Source: Spirogloea muscicola | Taxonomy: Eukaryota > Streptophyta > Zygnematophyceae > Spirogloeales > Spirogloeaceae | DNA: 31,918 nt | Direction: 5' to 3' | Assembly: GCA_009602725.1 (NCBI GenBank) | Contig: WELB01000248.1 | Span: 33,802-65,719 of the forward strand | Shown: positions 1-14,167 of the stretch, piece by piece | Layout: every line of letters starts with the position of its first letter | Position numbering within the stretch: the stretch's first letter is position 1 | The notes under the pieces: generated by a model | The model's database searches: none | What the model saw: the letters and a program-made list of their open reading frames with translations, nothing else | What the model was told of the DNA's origin: nothing | Translations under genes and position numbers: made by a program

Positions 1-2950
<2,950 letters not shown>

Positions 2951-3250
2951 CCCACCCTCAAACCCTCGGACCAATTGCTATGTTAGCGTTGCAACCTTTT
3001 CCAATGCCTTCCCCTCTTCACAGCCTGGGCTTGGCAATCTGCTCGCTCTCGTTGCAGACCACTTGTGAGGACAAGCAACACCGAGCCAACCCACCCTCAA
3101 ACCCTCGGACCTTGCCCTTGCAATTGTTATGTTGGCGTTGCAACCTTTTCCAATGCCTTCCCCTCTTCTCTGGCTCAGCCAACAGCCTGGGCTTGGCAAT
3201 CTGCTCGCTCTCGTTGCAGACCACTTGTGAGGACAAGCAACACCGAGCCA
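2951..3250. repeat. Imperfect tandem duplication, two units
   Basis: Two head-to-tail units start with CCCACCCTCAAACCCTCGGAC, at about 2951-3089 and 3090-3250, and each ends with ACAAGCAACACCGAGCCAA. The second unit carries two short extra stretches, one after CTCGGAC and one before AGCCTGGGC, making it about 20 bases longer. Open frames crossing it repeat the same peptide twice and are not convincing genes. Confidence 0.85.
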
Positions 3251-3940
3251 AGCGCCAAGTGATGAAATGTGGCAAGCACGAGACACGACCACGCAGGTGT
3301 GCGGCATAGTCAAATGCTTAAAGATAAAGGAAGGGGGCCGAATGGCACAAACCAATGAAGTCCGAAGGGGTTGAAGGGTCGGGGAAAGCTTGACCGGCAC
3401 TTGAACACCCTCGTCAAAGGCCCTTCCGGCTCCTCAACTTGTTCATTCTGTCGTGGCTGGCCATTTCACAGCCACCAATCCCCTAGTGGACAGCGTTGCT
3501 TCTTCCTGGGCTCCAGGTCCCACTTTTTTTCCGCCAGCCAAGCTGGCCATCCGCTTAGGCACGAGATGTCGGATCTAATCAATGCCAAAGTGCAGTTCTT
3601 TCCCATTTGTCAATGTATACCACATAACGCTTGCGTTATGAGGTCAATCATAAGTTGGCACCAAAGGCCCGAATTGGCTGCTCATGATGCCAAACATGCG
3701 TGGTTCTCCTACAGCATCTGAAGTGACTGTTGCCATTGGTGCACTAGCAATGACAGATTGTGATGGCTGTAGCTCTTCTTTTCCATGTGTCATTTGAACC
3801 ACAGAGAGCCAGCATACCTGTCCGGGGTTGGCAGCCAAGTCCGGCTGCTGCGGAAGCGACGAGCGTCCCTGCCAGCCTGAGTTTCCCGCCGCGACGGGCG
3901 CGCCGAGCCGCACGCGCGGCTGACATGCCCCGCGGCGGGC
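3251..3940. other. Intergenic stretch with degenerate short repeats
   Basis: No supported gene. A reverse-oriented copy of the short element lies at about 3430-3500. A GC-rich module at 3830-3960 runs into the short-element copy that marks the left edge of the segmental duplication. The rest is unassigned. Confidence 0.5.
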
Positions 3941-4084
3941 AGTGGGTGCGCCACCAGGGCTGGTGAATCACAGCCATCGCCCTGTACTGGAAGAATTTTC
4001 TATCCCGCATCGCCGTCTCTGCAGAAGTGCGCCATACCAAACCTTGCCTGGGAGGCACGGCCGTGGGCACAAATCGGACCACCT

Positions 4085-5607
4085 GCTAGCGAGCCTAGTA
4101 ACGAGAAGACTCCGTCGACTATAATGTAAACCCGCTCATCACCAAGACATTTCATTTATTGCGATACAGTTTGCACTTGGTTTGCTATGCTCACACTATC
4201 CTCTATAAGTACGTCAGCGATAAGAGGAATGATACATGTCTCACCTACTGTAAGTCTGCATTGAGTCAATGATTGGAACGATTCCCCTCATCTATCAATC
4301 ACAAAGGCATACAGCACGTCCTGATGAGCTCGAAAGGAAGACAACTGGCAATTCTCTTGGGCGCAAACAGAAGCAAGGCAAGTTGGAAAAGCATGAAACT
4401 AACGAGTAGAAATGATTAGCAAAGGTGTCCACAACACTGGGAGTTCCCTTGCAGCATTTTCCTTCTAATCCCCTTGAGTCAAGCCTAGACTTGCATAAAA
4501 GCTACGTGTTCGCTTCTGGATAGGCGTCACTGACACGGGCTTTCTTATGAAATTTTATTTCGCCTTGCTCAAGTATCTGGCATTGTAGAATTTGAGATGG
4601 ACTGAAAGTCCTTGCTACATTGGAGGAGCTGAACGCCTTGCTGGCGCCCATTTTGTGAACTCACTTGCTGACCTGGCAATCTCGTGCCTGCCTGGCGAAA
4701 TAATTGATTTCTTCTGTCTGACATGATATTAAGTATAATTCATCCAGCTTCTCGGACAATAGTCAGTGCTGATTCAATTCATATCCAAAAGATATTAATG
4801 TTGAGAGGTAAGCTCATCCAAAGGGGGCGAGGGCTGTGTCATATCGTGGCGGATAGTGTGTAGTAGGCTAAAAGAGATATTGACAGGAGATGAGACAGGG
4901 TTGGAAGATAAGAATCAGAATTTGAAAATGAATATCATGGTCAACTGGCATGAAATGAAGAAGATAGCAACTTTCATTTCTCTGCTACCCACGTTGCTGT
5001 TGCAGCAGCTGCTGTTCTTTCATTGATCCCGATGTGGAGCCTGCACTACGCTACAACGGTGACACGCGCTGTAAATAGTATTCTCAATGATTGAGTGCAC
5101 AGGTCTTTGGTACATATCGGGAATGTAGCCAAGCATAGCGAGCAATGTCAGCAATGTCAGCAATGTGAGTTTGTTGAGTCCACAGTTGAAGCCCAAATTC
5201 AAAGCATCCTTGAAATGTAGAATTCTACTTTTACACATACATGTGGCTGTGCTGCCACCGAAACAGCAACAAAGCCGAGAGCATAGCAAGCTCTGCATGA
5301 GCTACTCTACTTGCACTGAGGCAGTCGTGTTTTCACTGAAGTGGGTCAGATATTTCAAGATTCAGCTACATCCACTTCCAGCTCTGCCTAGAAGGTGGCT
5401 GGTTCTAGCAATTCAACAACGAAGGGTAGGCTGTAATGCTCACAGGCTGTAGAGTGGATTGCATCGAAATGTTCAATACAAGATCTCTTTGGGGGGCTTG
5501 CAAACTGTGCTGTCAACCACAGGCTTGTAAGACATGTAAGCACTGGTGGTAGTTTCGGGGTGCCGGTGCTTGCTCAGTGAATTACAAGGGGTGGTTATGG
5601 CCATGGG
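4085..5607. other. Non-coding part of duplication copy 1
   Basis: About 1.5 kb downstream of gene P1, still alignable by eye to 28560-30060 but with many substitutions and indels that do not preserve any frame. An antisense open frame at 5020-5298 has a counterpart at 29541-29729, but the two diverge through frameshifts, so I treat them as chance. Short micro-repeats of CAATGTCAG occur at about 5143-5167. Confidence 0.5.
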
Positions 5608-7199
5608 TTAAGTGCAAGCACAAGTCAAAAGATCACGTTCTATCTTGAGACTGCAACTTTGCCCTGTTGGACAATGGCCACTGCTGCACGTAAACGTTGT
5701 AACACCACCTTCTGTTGTAGCGTGGAGAGAATTGAGATCACAAGCAGGTGATGGTGGCGGCGGCGGGGGTGGTTGAGGAGGAGGGGGAGAACCACAATTG
5801 TCCTCTGCAAATACCCCAAGAAACAAGTCTGAGAAAGACCACATCAAATAGGAGTGCGATGCAGCAAGCCGCAGCTGGATTTAGAATGGCGACTAAGTGT
5901 CACCAAGATCTGCCCCGCTTCGTGACTGGATGTGACATAATGTCAAGCCAAAGTCCTCGGAAGTAAACGGCATGGATTGCCTGTCCCCTCTCCCTCCTTA
6001 CTGGGATTGCCTTGGTTTTAAACTCCGAGGCTGATAGATCTGTACGCCATGAACTAATTGGGAGCAAGTTACTGTGTCTGACTAACATTCTAAGCAAGGG
6101 TAATACCTGTTTTAACGCACTGGCAGTTAGTTGCACCATTAGAGCCTGTATCTTGGCACGCACATCCACCTGCCACAGGTAGCAGTCACATGTTTAAAAC
6201 CTTCAATGCTGCGATGTATAGCACAAGACGAAGGGAAAGCCCTAGCATCGATCTACATGGATTATGCAATTAGAAATTTGCACGTGTACACAACACGGCA
6301 AGATGAATAAAGCACATGCTACATCATTCCAGATCGCACCGAGATGTTCCTTACATGAAGGGGAGCAGCCTCCAATGCAGCCACAACTGCCTGCAGTCCC
6401 GCCAGTACCACCATTGCATTGCTTTTGGCAGCCGTCATTTGAGCAAGTCTCTGTCAGCCGTCTCTGGCGCTGCAGTTTCTCGTAACGCTCTTGAGTGTCA
6501 TTGCAAAGCCTCACACGATCAGGCCGAAGGGGAGGGACTCTCTCATGAGGCCAGGTACACTTGCGCAGTGCTGTTGGAAACTGCCTGGGGTAGTATCCGG
6601 TGTCCACCAGCTTTGAGACCCCCATTGTCAAATGATTAACCGTTTGACAAGTCAGACGGACCAGGGAGGCTCCTTCCAAGGGCTCAAACTTGATATGGCA
6701 GCTGGTAAAAGGGTCAGCCGCAACATGGTCCCCTGCTTCGCACGTCAAGCAGCGCCACCTGCCAAGTACGAGGACAGGCATTATACAGGAAGGTACAAGC
6801 GTGTTTGATGCTCATCAGGCACCCGCCTTTGTTGTCCCTGGAAATGTCCAGCGCTTTCTCTCCTATGCTGAACGTCGTCGTCAACTGGAAGCATTCAACC
6901 AATGTGCCAGTCGCCAGCTCGATTACAACACATGACAGTGTTGGCAAGGTCTGGCCTGTCTAACCCACTCACCTCGCTTTTGAAGTGCAGCCTGTGTGGT
7001 GAACCAGGATGCAGTCCTCGCTGTCCATCGTCATCCCAACTGGCAGCTCTTTGGCTTGGAAAATTTCGCCACTTCCATCGCTGAGGATTGCATACTCAAG
7101 CTCCTCCTTGGCAGCCTCGCAATGGCTGCAGCTGAATGGCGCAAAAGCGGCAAGCAGCACAAGGTACTGGAAGCGCAGCCGCTGAGCTCCGGGAAGCAT
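5608..7199 (-). CDS. Secreted Cys-rich protein P1, four exons
   Basis: No family is recognised. The model is complement(5608..5804, 6107..6169, 6355..6758, 6973..7199), 297 codons including the TAA, so about 296 residues. All introns are GT-AG, with phases 2, 1 and 1. Exon 1 gives a hydrophobic signal peptide (LVLLAAFAPFS) and then EELEYAILSD and CILVHHTGC. Exon 2 holds the core (WRCLTC, TSCHIKFEP, YYPRQFPTALRKCTWPHE, LCNDTQERYE) and a Gly/Cys-rich end. Exon 3 is GCACQDTGSNGATNCQCVKT. Exon 4 adds a poly-Pro run and a Cys-rich tail. The Met at 7199 was preferred to one at 7235 because it gives exactly the exon length of paralogue P3. Secretion is inferred; function is unknown. Confidence 0.78.
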
Positions 7200-7420
7200 C
7201 CTGGAGGAAGGCGCAGGCAGCCGAAGTGGAGACAACAGCCAGGCGCGTCAGTGCCGAGGGCCGAGCACCGCGGGAGACTGATTGATTGAGAGCTGGAGAG
7301 AGTGAGAGGCGAGCTTAGCGAGGAAGAAAGAAAGGTAGAAGGGTAGTGAGAGAGCGGGAGGGGGGAAGAGAGAGAGAGCGAGGTGTCGGCTGAGAGGTCG
7401 AGGAGGGGGTTGGTGGAAAA
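7200..7420 (-). promoter_or_regulatory. TC-rich 5' flank of P1
   Basis: Upstream of the P1 start the coding strand is a long pyrimidine tract (read on the plus strand as GAGAGTGAGAGG, GAGAGAGAGAGCGAG and similar, 7290-7380). The same arrangement is seen upstream of P3 (22620-22810) and P2 (31740-31918). It is probably promoter-proximal or 5' UTR sequence. No TATA box or start site could be assigned. Confidence 0.4.
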
Positions 7421-8430
7421 AAGACTCTTCCAGTAGAGGGCGATGGCTGTGAGTGGCCGAGAAACAAGATAGATGAATTTCGAAGGGGCCAGGTGGGGAG
7501 CGTTGCCACGCCCACAGCGCGGCTCTCGCCGCGCGGTGGCCGCGCAGTGAAGGCCGAGAGATGTCCAATCGTCATTGGGGCTGGCCTTCCACACTCATTC
7601 AATTTCTGGGCTGGCCAATCACAGCCATCTTATTGAAGAGTCTGTCGCTTCCACCGAGGAAGGCGCTTTCCGGCCCGTTCGGACCTTTGTCAACCATATC
7701 CGGAGCTTTTGAGACAGATTGAGAGCAGTGGCTGTGAGAAGAAGTGGCTCTCCCAATGGGGGCAAGGGCTGTGAGAAGCCAGCCCGAAAAGAATTGACAA
7801 GGTTCGAAGGGGCCAAACTACGAGCTAAGCAGCGACTGTGAGAGGCCAACACAAAGAATGGACAAAGGTCTGAAAGGGCCGGATGGCGCAAGAGTTTCTG
7901 CTTTCGAAGAGAGCTCTCACAGCTCTTGCCTTTCGTTGAAAGTGCTCTCTTTCCGGGCTGGGTTCTTACAACCCTCGGCCCCATGGGATGAGCTTACATT
8001 TTGACTTCTTCCACAGGGCAATGGCTGTGACAGGCTCCTAAGCCCTAGTCCTAAGCCCAGCAGGACTAGACAAGGTACGAAGGGGCAGAAAAGCGCAAAC
8101 CACGCAGATACGCCATGCACAATCATCGGCCCCCTTCTGGAAGAAAGTCCGAAGGGGACGATGGCTGTGAATGAAGCTTGCTCATCCAAAGGGGGCGAGG
8201 GCTGTGAAAAGCCAGCCCAAAAAAGCAGGAACAAGGTCTGAAGGGGCCGGAAAAGCGGTAAAGCACACACTTCCGCAAGCAACTCCTTTCGATAGGTGCT
8301 AGCTATTCAGATTTGCATCTACTGACGAGAGGTTACTGAGAGTTCGCATACTGCTGTCTCAGTCCTTAGCAGTCCTTAAGACCTTGTCCATTCCTCTGGG
8401 CTGGCCTCTCCCAGCCACCACTTAATCTGG
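7421..8430. repeat. Cluster of short hairpin-bearing elements
   Basis: No supported gene. At least six copies of the short dispersed element are packed here: forward at about 7428-7495, 7722-7885 (two overlapping), 8010-8095 and 8150-8255, and reverse at 7590-7635 and 8375-8425. Each shows GGCTGTGA...GGCCAGCC or its complement, and most are followed by a TTCGAAGGGGCC-like box. Confidence 0.7.
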
Positions 8431-10870
8431 CCGCGCTTGCTTCTTTCGATAGGTGCTTCGAGTAACACCTAGTCAGCAGCCGCAAGGCAGAGTAGCTTGC
8501 AGCCGATCACCCTTGAAAAAGTTTTCCCGTAGTGCTAGTTTCTAGTTCTTCCTTTTGAGATTCTTTGTCCTAGAAAGCCACGTTTATGGAGTCCTCCGGT
8601 GTGCGCCACCCATCGTTACTCGGGCGGCAGTGCCGCCGACGGCGCCACCGCCGACGGCGGGGGCGCCGCCCCACCCTACAAACTGCTGCCGTGGCGGCTC
8701 CGTAGGTCGGCGCCCGGGCCCTTGCAAGACCTTCACCAAGCATTCTTTGGCCTTTTGACAAGGCCAAAGGTTCATTGGCCGCTATCCGAAGACTAGTTTC
8801 TCTGACCTGCAGCTGCTCAACAGGGATCTTGAGAACTCAGTGGGCAATTGAGTTTGTGTCTTTCAACGCTTTTCTGGCCCCTTCGTCACTTCGTTCATCC
8901 TTTTCCTGGGCTGGCCAATCACAGCCATCGCCCTCTACGGCGAAGAATCTGTCCCCGAAGCAGGTCCGCAGCACTCGGCGAAACTGGCGGGCAGGCGCCG
9001 CCTGAGCGCGGGCCCCATACGCGCCGGGCCATCTCGCCCGGCCTGTCGGTGAGTCTGCCGTAGCGCCGACCCGGCTGGTGGAGAAAGAAAGGGAAGGCGC
9101 GCGGTGCGCATGAGATTAAAGGGAGGCCAAATCAAGCCAACACATTGCAAAAACTAGTGCAAAAAGTAAGGCTACATGAAAAGCCCTATGCTAAGATGGC
9201 TAAGGATATTAGTCTCCACAAATGACTGAACGAGGTCCAAAGGAGACCACGTTTGTGGAGCCGCTTGCCTCTGCACTTGGCCACTCAGGTCCTCTACTAC
9301 TTGTAACACGCTTTTTCCCTCCTTATTCTCTCCTCTCCCTCCCTCCTTTCCCTCCTTAGGCTGTGTCATGCGCACGCATCTTTGCAACTCCATAGCAGTG
9401 TACCTTCTAGACTGTAATTGTTTGGCGCCTTTGAACAAGGACTGAAGGGCCGATCCTATCTGGGCTGTCCACTCACAGCCCCGGCCTGCTCTCTCCCTCT
9501 CTTTGGAAGAGCTCACTTCTTGAGAGGTGTTCTTCGGCGACCCTGACAGGAGCCGCAGGTGCGCAGCACTCGGCGAAATGGCGGGGCGGCGCTGACTGGG
9601 CGCCGGCCTCATCATGCGCGCCGGGCCGAGCCGCCCGGCTTGTTGACGAGCCTGCCGGAGCACCGACCGTCGGTGCGCCCGCCCGACTTGTGGAGAAGAG
9701 GAAAGGAGAATTTGTCGCTGATATTAGAAGAGCGGCTGTAAAAGCCAGCAAGGTGCATGCAGAGGGTGTTCACGACTATGTTAACGAGGCCAAATCAGAC
9801 AGGGCGCCTAATCAGACAGGGCGCTACCAGCAAGGCTTTGTAAGGCTCGAACTGGCCTTCCTTTCAAGTCACCGCGCCTTTTTTCTTTGTAACCCCCGTG
9901 TCACCAATAAGGAAGTGTCAGATGAGTTGAGGGGCGAGGAAGGAATATGAAGGAGGCGGGCTCGGCCACTGAAGCCCGAGAGACGTGCCGGTCACGCCCC
10001 GCCCCACCTGTTCTGATGAGGCGGTGGCTTCCGCCCAAGCCCCCTCCCCACCACCTGCCTGCCCCCTCCTCATCGATCAGCGACCTCGCCCTTTTGGCCG
10101 GTATGCGAGCATCAGTTAGCGACCTCTATGTGCTGACTCGTGGTTACTGAGCCGGGCAGCTTAGCAGCAGGTGATGTACATCAGTCGATCTGCTTGCCTT
10201 CGTACTTGGCCACTCCGACCCTCCATTACTCAACACTCTCCTCTCCTTGTCTGGCGGATCTTACTTCTTAAGGGCTATTGAAAACCATACGTACCACCAG
10301 CCACTTGCGTAGCTGTGTCATGCGTAAGATGCGCGATGCGTGATGCGTGATGCGTAGCTGTGTGCTTAGGAGTTTCCTGGCCCGTTTGGACCTTGGGGGT
10401 GGCCTGTTCACAGCAGTCGCCCCCGTTTGGGAGGCTTCTCTTTGCTCTGCTTGACCTCTCTTGCAGAGCCATTGTTCAACGAGCGAGTCGGCTTAGCATC
10501 AGGCGGTACATAGAGAAGCAGCTGTGATGAAGGGGCCGAGGGCCGCAGAACGCCAGCCCACAAAGACTGAACAAGGTCCAGAGGAGATCACGTCTGTGGA
10601 GCCGCTTGCCTCTGTACTTGGCCACTCAGGCCCTCCATCACTCCAAATACCTGGCTGGCTTTTACAGCCCCTCTTATAAGATCAGCAGTCGCACTCTATT
10701 ACTCGAAACACGCTTTTACCTCCTCACCAACCCCCCTCACCCCCGCCTCTGCTCCCCCTCCCCCCTGTCGTGCTATATCCTGTCGACTGCCTATTTGTGT
10801 CGATCTGACTAGGACAGCTGACTTGGCTTACCACGTGGCCTCCTAGGCTGACTCATCCACTTTTGTTTGT
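8430..10870 (+). repeat. Large inverted repeat, left arm
   Basis: Reading this arm backwards matches 24570-26690. Landmarks are TTTCGATAGGTGCTTCGAGTAA at 8446, the CGCCGACGG-rich stretch at 8630-8680, GGCCCTTGCAAGACCTTCACC at 8719, the modules at 8960-9110 and 9545-9700, CGCTTGCCTCTGCACTTGGCC at 9263, and CTGACTTGGCTTACCACGTGG at 10818. The arm carries insertions relative to its partner, notably about 8742-8905. It contains several short-element copies and two related GC-rich modules. No transposase-like reading frame was found. Confidence 0.85.
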
Positions 10871-11240
10871 GATATATCGTTATTTCCCTGAATACTTAAG
10901 GAATGATTGCTTCTCATAACAATGTCAGCTTCTAAAAGAGTCAAGAATGCAAATCCCATATAAGAGAGTCAAGAAAAGAGCACACATTATGATAAGAGTT
11001 CCAGTTGTCGCAATTCTGAGAGAAATCCAAAGTCCCTATTTGACGAGTTCCATTACTCATATGGTATGATAATGCAAGTAAAAGTACTGTGCATAGACTT
11101 GTAAAAGCCAAGGAGTGGAGGGCGATGGCTGTGATTGGCCAGCCCAGCAAACGAATGAACAATTTTCGAAGGGGCCGGAAAAGCGCTAAGGTACACAGCC
11201 ATTGGCTATGAAAGACTCTGCCAGTAGAGGGCGATGGCTG
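10871..11240. other. Intergenic, with two short-element copies
   Basis: AT-richer sequence with no supported gene. A full forward copy of the short element lies at 11112-11195, ending in TTTTCGAAGGGGCCGGAAAA. A partial copy begins at 11215. Confidence 0.5.
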
Positions 11241-11794
11241 TGACTAGAGAAGAAACTGCCTTACATTGGAAGTGCTTTTCCATTCGAAAAGCAGCCGCTC
11301 TTCTTGGTGGGCCAGAGCCAGGAAGGCCTGGCTGCGCAACGGCCGCGGGCGCGCCCGGCCAGCGGTAACAGGACTCGGAGTACGCTGTGCAGCACGCACT
11401 GGGACTCCCGAGTGCTTCCGGAGCTCGAGCTATCGACTTCTGATCCATACACGAGCGTCCACTACTGCAGCATTGACCGCTGCGAAGCTCAGATTGGCTT
11501 AGCTTGGCTCTCCATCTCTCAGCATCGCCGTCCTTTGACGGCAACCGGCGCGTCTGGCTGGTGTGGACGCGCCAAAGGCGACCCTTTGCCTTCGACAGAC
11601 TCCACCAGACAGGCTCTTCTCTCCGGACTCCACAGCCGACGAAGACCTCCTCGTCTTCGTGGTACGGCGGCCTCTCGCGGCGCAGCGGTGGCAGTGCCGG
11701 CTGCCTCTCCCGCTGCAAAGCAAAATTGGGCAGCCGCCATTGATTGTGGGCGATCGCCTACACCCCTTAAGCCTAGACCCTACACACGACGGCT
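11241..11794. other. GC-rich leader upstream of the exostosin-like gene
   Basis: GC-rich sequence in which long overlapping open frames exist on both strands, so composition explains them. In the frame of the downstream gene there is a TAG at 11774, 21 bases before the chosen ATG, which rules out a longer N terminus without an extra exon. It is probably promoter or 5' UTR. Confidence 0.4.
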
Positions 11795-12699
11795 ATGCGG
11801 CTGCCGAAGCTGTGGCGCTGCTACCAGGCGGCCGCACTCGCGGTCCTCGCAGCCACGCCGCTCCTGCTCCTCCTCCCTGGCCTCCAGCCCCTGCCCAAGC
11901 TCGCCTCCCTCCTCTCTTTGCTCCCTATACGCCTCTTCGCCAGCCCAGTGTGGCACCAGGGCGCTCCATGGCAGCCGGCCGTCGGGGCCTGGCTCGCCTC
12001 TGCCGCAGCTCAGCCGCCAGCTTCCGCTGCCGCTGTCTACGAGGTGCCAGGCTTATGCTCCCTCTTCTCGCAGTCGCCGCGGTCTGCATTGCATCAGCCG
12101 TCTTCTGAATCAGATGGCCTGAGCCGCTTTTGCGCCGCCGCTTCGCAGCGGATCTTCAGCAAGGCCTGCCTGGGCAGTGGCGACTGCGGCGGGGTGGGCG
12201 TTTGCAACCGCGAGCTGGGCGCCTGCCGCTGCCCACTCGGCTACAAAGGTCTGCAATGCACGCTCGCCTGCTGAATGCTCATTAGGATTGAAAAACTGAT
12301 TTGGAGGCCAATCTGCTCATACTGAACCGGAACTCAAGACCACTCTACTCATCAATTTCACTCAGATACTGACATTAAGTCCTGCTTGCCCCTCTTACCT
12401 GGAGATGATGGCAGGGGTTGCCTGTGAGGAGAAGGATGAGTACCCCTGCAACTTGCCAGCCACCGCGGTCGGCCCGGTCGGCCGGGTCGGCCCGGTCGGC
12501 CCATGGATCGTCTCCATGTGCCCTACTCACTGTGATACGGAGACCGCCCACTGCGTCTGCGGGCTAGGCTCCAACTTCCCAGACCGGCCCGTGAACAACC
12601 GCTGCGGCTTCGACGAGACATAGGTATCCATAAATGCACGTTAACGCCATCAAGTGCCGTTAATTTCCAAAACATAATGTCAAGGGCTTCCAAGGATGG

Positions 12700-12750
12700 C
12701 CCTCCTCCACCTCCTCCTCCTCCTCCTCCTCCTCCTCCTCNCACCCCTTT
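12700..12750. repeat. (CCT)n microsatellite with an ambiguous base
   Basis: A CCT/TCC triplet run lies in an intron of the exostosin-like gene. It is interrupted by a single N at 12741, an assembly ambiguity typical of low-complexity sequence. Confidence 0.92.
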
Positions 12751-12781
12751 CCCCACCCCCCTCTCCATCCTTTAGCCCAGG

Positions 12782-12933
12782 GGAACGCATAGTTGATGCA
12801 TCCGAGCTGCAGAGGCCAGCTTGACCTCTCACCTATTTGCAATGCACTCCGGCTGTTGGAACGCATAGTTGATGCATCCGAGCTGCAGAGGCCAGCTTGA
12901 CCTCTCACCTATTTGCAATGCACTCCAGCTGTT
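12782..12933. repeat. 76 bp tandem duplication
   Basis: Two adjacent 76-base units (12782-12857 and 12858-12933) differ at one visible base near the end. They lie in the intron before exostosin exon 3. The near identity suggests a recent duplication. Confidence 0.93.
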
Positions 12934-13224
12934 CTCAGCAACCTCAAAACATCACGTCAGTGCATGTGCCAAGCCCAAAATTTGTATATTTTTCATTATT
13001 ATCTAGCTAGATCTGATCTGTGCTGGAAATTCTACAACAATGGGGACTGCAGGCAGCAGCTTTGGCACAAATTCCCGGGCCGCGAGCTCCTGTATGGCAA
13101 TGGAAGCGCCGAGACGCCCGGCTGGTGCAATGTGGACCCAGCCATGGCCGCCCAGGGCCGCCAGGTCGTCCTGCAGCAGTGCGGCTGCAGCTCCCGCGAC
13201 TGTCTGCTTGGCGAATTCTGTGAG

Positions 13225-13717
13225 GTCATGGCCCTCTATAACCTGAACTCGACACCCTCAGCCACTAACCAGGCGCTTAGCTAATACGTTAAACACTGGA
13301 AGCACTGCAACTCAGTGGCTGTCTGTCAATCCTCTGTGATTGTCTCTTGCCTGCCGCTCCCCACACCTTGCTGCCTCCAAAGTCTGGACCGGAAGCAGCA
13401 TGTGCCTGCACGGACTCTAAGCCCCTACTTCCATAATCTAAACCCCTCAGAGTTAAGCCCTTTAGCCTGACTCCTTAGCAAGAGCATACACACCGACACA
13501 CATGCTTAATCACACATCTCAGACATGCACACTGCATTTGAATTTAGGAGACATGCCACTGAAGATTAGAGAAGGTGATGCAGAGCAAGAGAAGGAGAGG
13601 GAGAAAAGTTGTTGAAGGGCAAGCTGGCCAAGGAGAAAGGTGTGAGGGTGGGGGAAAGGTTGTACGTCCTGTATATGTGGCCAAATCTGATTGAGGACTA
13701 GGGGTTCCATGGAGCAG
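13225..13717. other. Intron of the exostosin-like gene
   Basis: The interval between TGTGAG/GTCATG and GAGCAG/GTACCA. No other feature is recognised. A minus-strand open frame at 13519-13806 is explained as antisense of exon 4 and intron. Confidence 0.5.
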
Positions 13718-13786
13718 GTACCAGTCCAGGAATTCTGTTTCAACCAGTGCTCAGGACACGGCGTTTGCAACAATGGCTTCTGCAAG

Positions 13787-14167
13787 GTCAGCACCGTCGA
13801 CTGCAACTCACCCAGAATCTGAGTTTCATATCTTGGTATCCAAACACAGAACCCCAGTCAATCAGAGCTTTCCAGAACGATGTCCAGGAAGCTCAGAGGC
13901 GTTAGCGGCACGTTGTTCTTGCTGGCGTTGAGAGCAATTCGTTAATCAGACTTTGAGCCTATCCCCCGGTATGCCGCAAAAGAGTGAAGAGGGTGAAGCG
14001 GCTGTTGATGATGGAAGTCTCTTGTGAAGGCCACCCTAGTCCATAAAATCAGGATACACGGGAGGCAACTCTTTGCAGCCTCAATTGGCTATACCAGATG
14101 GCTCACAGGCCAGTGTTTAGCAGCATGGCAGTTGGAGGTCTGGTCTGCATCTTATGGTTCATACTGA
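13787..14167. other. Likely inversion junction zone
   Basis: After the exon 4 donor (GTCAGC at 13787) no plus-strand exostosin exon follows, so one breakpoint of the proposed inversion should lie between here and paralogue A. At 14125 an ATG opens a short frame beginning MAVGGLVCILWFILIVQESD, which looks like a signal peptide. It meets TAG TAA after 27 codons and is in a different frame from the downstream Cys-rich exon. Confidence 0.4.

Larger units (their letters stand above)
3945..7260. repeat. Segmental duplication, copy 1 (direct, about 3.3 kb)
   Basis: This block is a diverged direct copy of about 28390-31740. Matching landmarks in the same order and orientation include the short element ending in CATCGCC(C/G)T with CTGCAGAAGTGCG, GGCACGGCCGTGGGCAC, CACGTCCTGATGAGCTCGAAAGGAAGAC, GTTGCTGTTGCAGCAGCTGCTGTTC, and all four exons of the Cys-rich gene. 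The left boundary falls in a copy of the short element in both cases. The right boundary falls at the signal-peptide exon and its GA-rich 5' flank. Confidence 0.88.
11795..13786 (+). pseudogene. Exostosin-like glycosyltransferase, N-terminal exons 1-4
   Basis: Exon 1 (11795-12248) starts MRLPKLWRCYQAAALAVLAA, a type II membrane anchor, and later gives an EGF-like start (CGGVGVCNRELGACRCPLGY). It splices at AAAG/GTCTGC in phase 1 to exon 2 (12415-12623: GVACEEKDEYPCNLPA, then VSMCPTHCD and FPDRPVNNRCGF). Exon 3 (about 13010-13224) holds NGSAETPGWCNVDP and QQCGCS. Exon 4 (13718-13786) is VPVQEFCFNQCSGHGVCNNG plus FCK. This matches the Golgi exostosin-like architecture of green algae. Exon 2 ends in TAG directly at its donor, and the exon 2/3 phase does not fit unless another exon lies between. 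The continuation is found inverted at 16465-17874, so the gene is judged broken here. Confidence 0.72.

Noticed and set aside
2978-3400. Apparent repeat-containing proteins across the tandem duplication
   Set aside because: The internal peptide repeat simply reflects the tandem DNA duplication, and no frame is favoured.
5020-5298. Minus-strand frame with a counterpart at 29541-29729
   Set aside because: The paired sequences diverge by frameshifts after the first few codons, as expected for non-coding duplicated DNA.
7442-7495. Short elements as tRNA genes
   Set aside because: The A-box-like and B-box-like motifs deviate from consensus, and no cloverleaf with an acceptor stem could be drawn.
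10318-10360. Possible CRISPR-like short direct repeats (GATGCGTGATGCGT)
   Set aside because: They are contiguous microsatellite repeats of 7 bases without spacers, also present inverted at about 25070.
11304-12122. Long plus-strand open frame of about 270 codons
   Set aside because: It overlaps the exostosin exon 1 in another frame in GC-rich sequence and shows Arg/Pro/Ser-rich shadow composition with no domain.
12523-12908. Minus-strand Glu-rich or Gly-rich frames
   Set aside because: They translate the CCT microsatellite and the N, so they are low-complexity artefacts.
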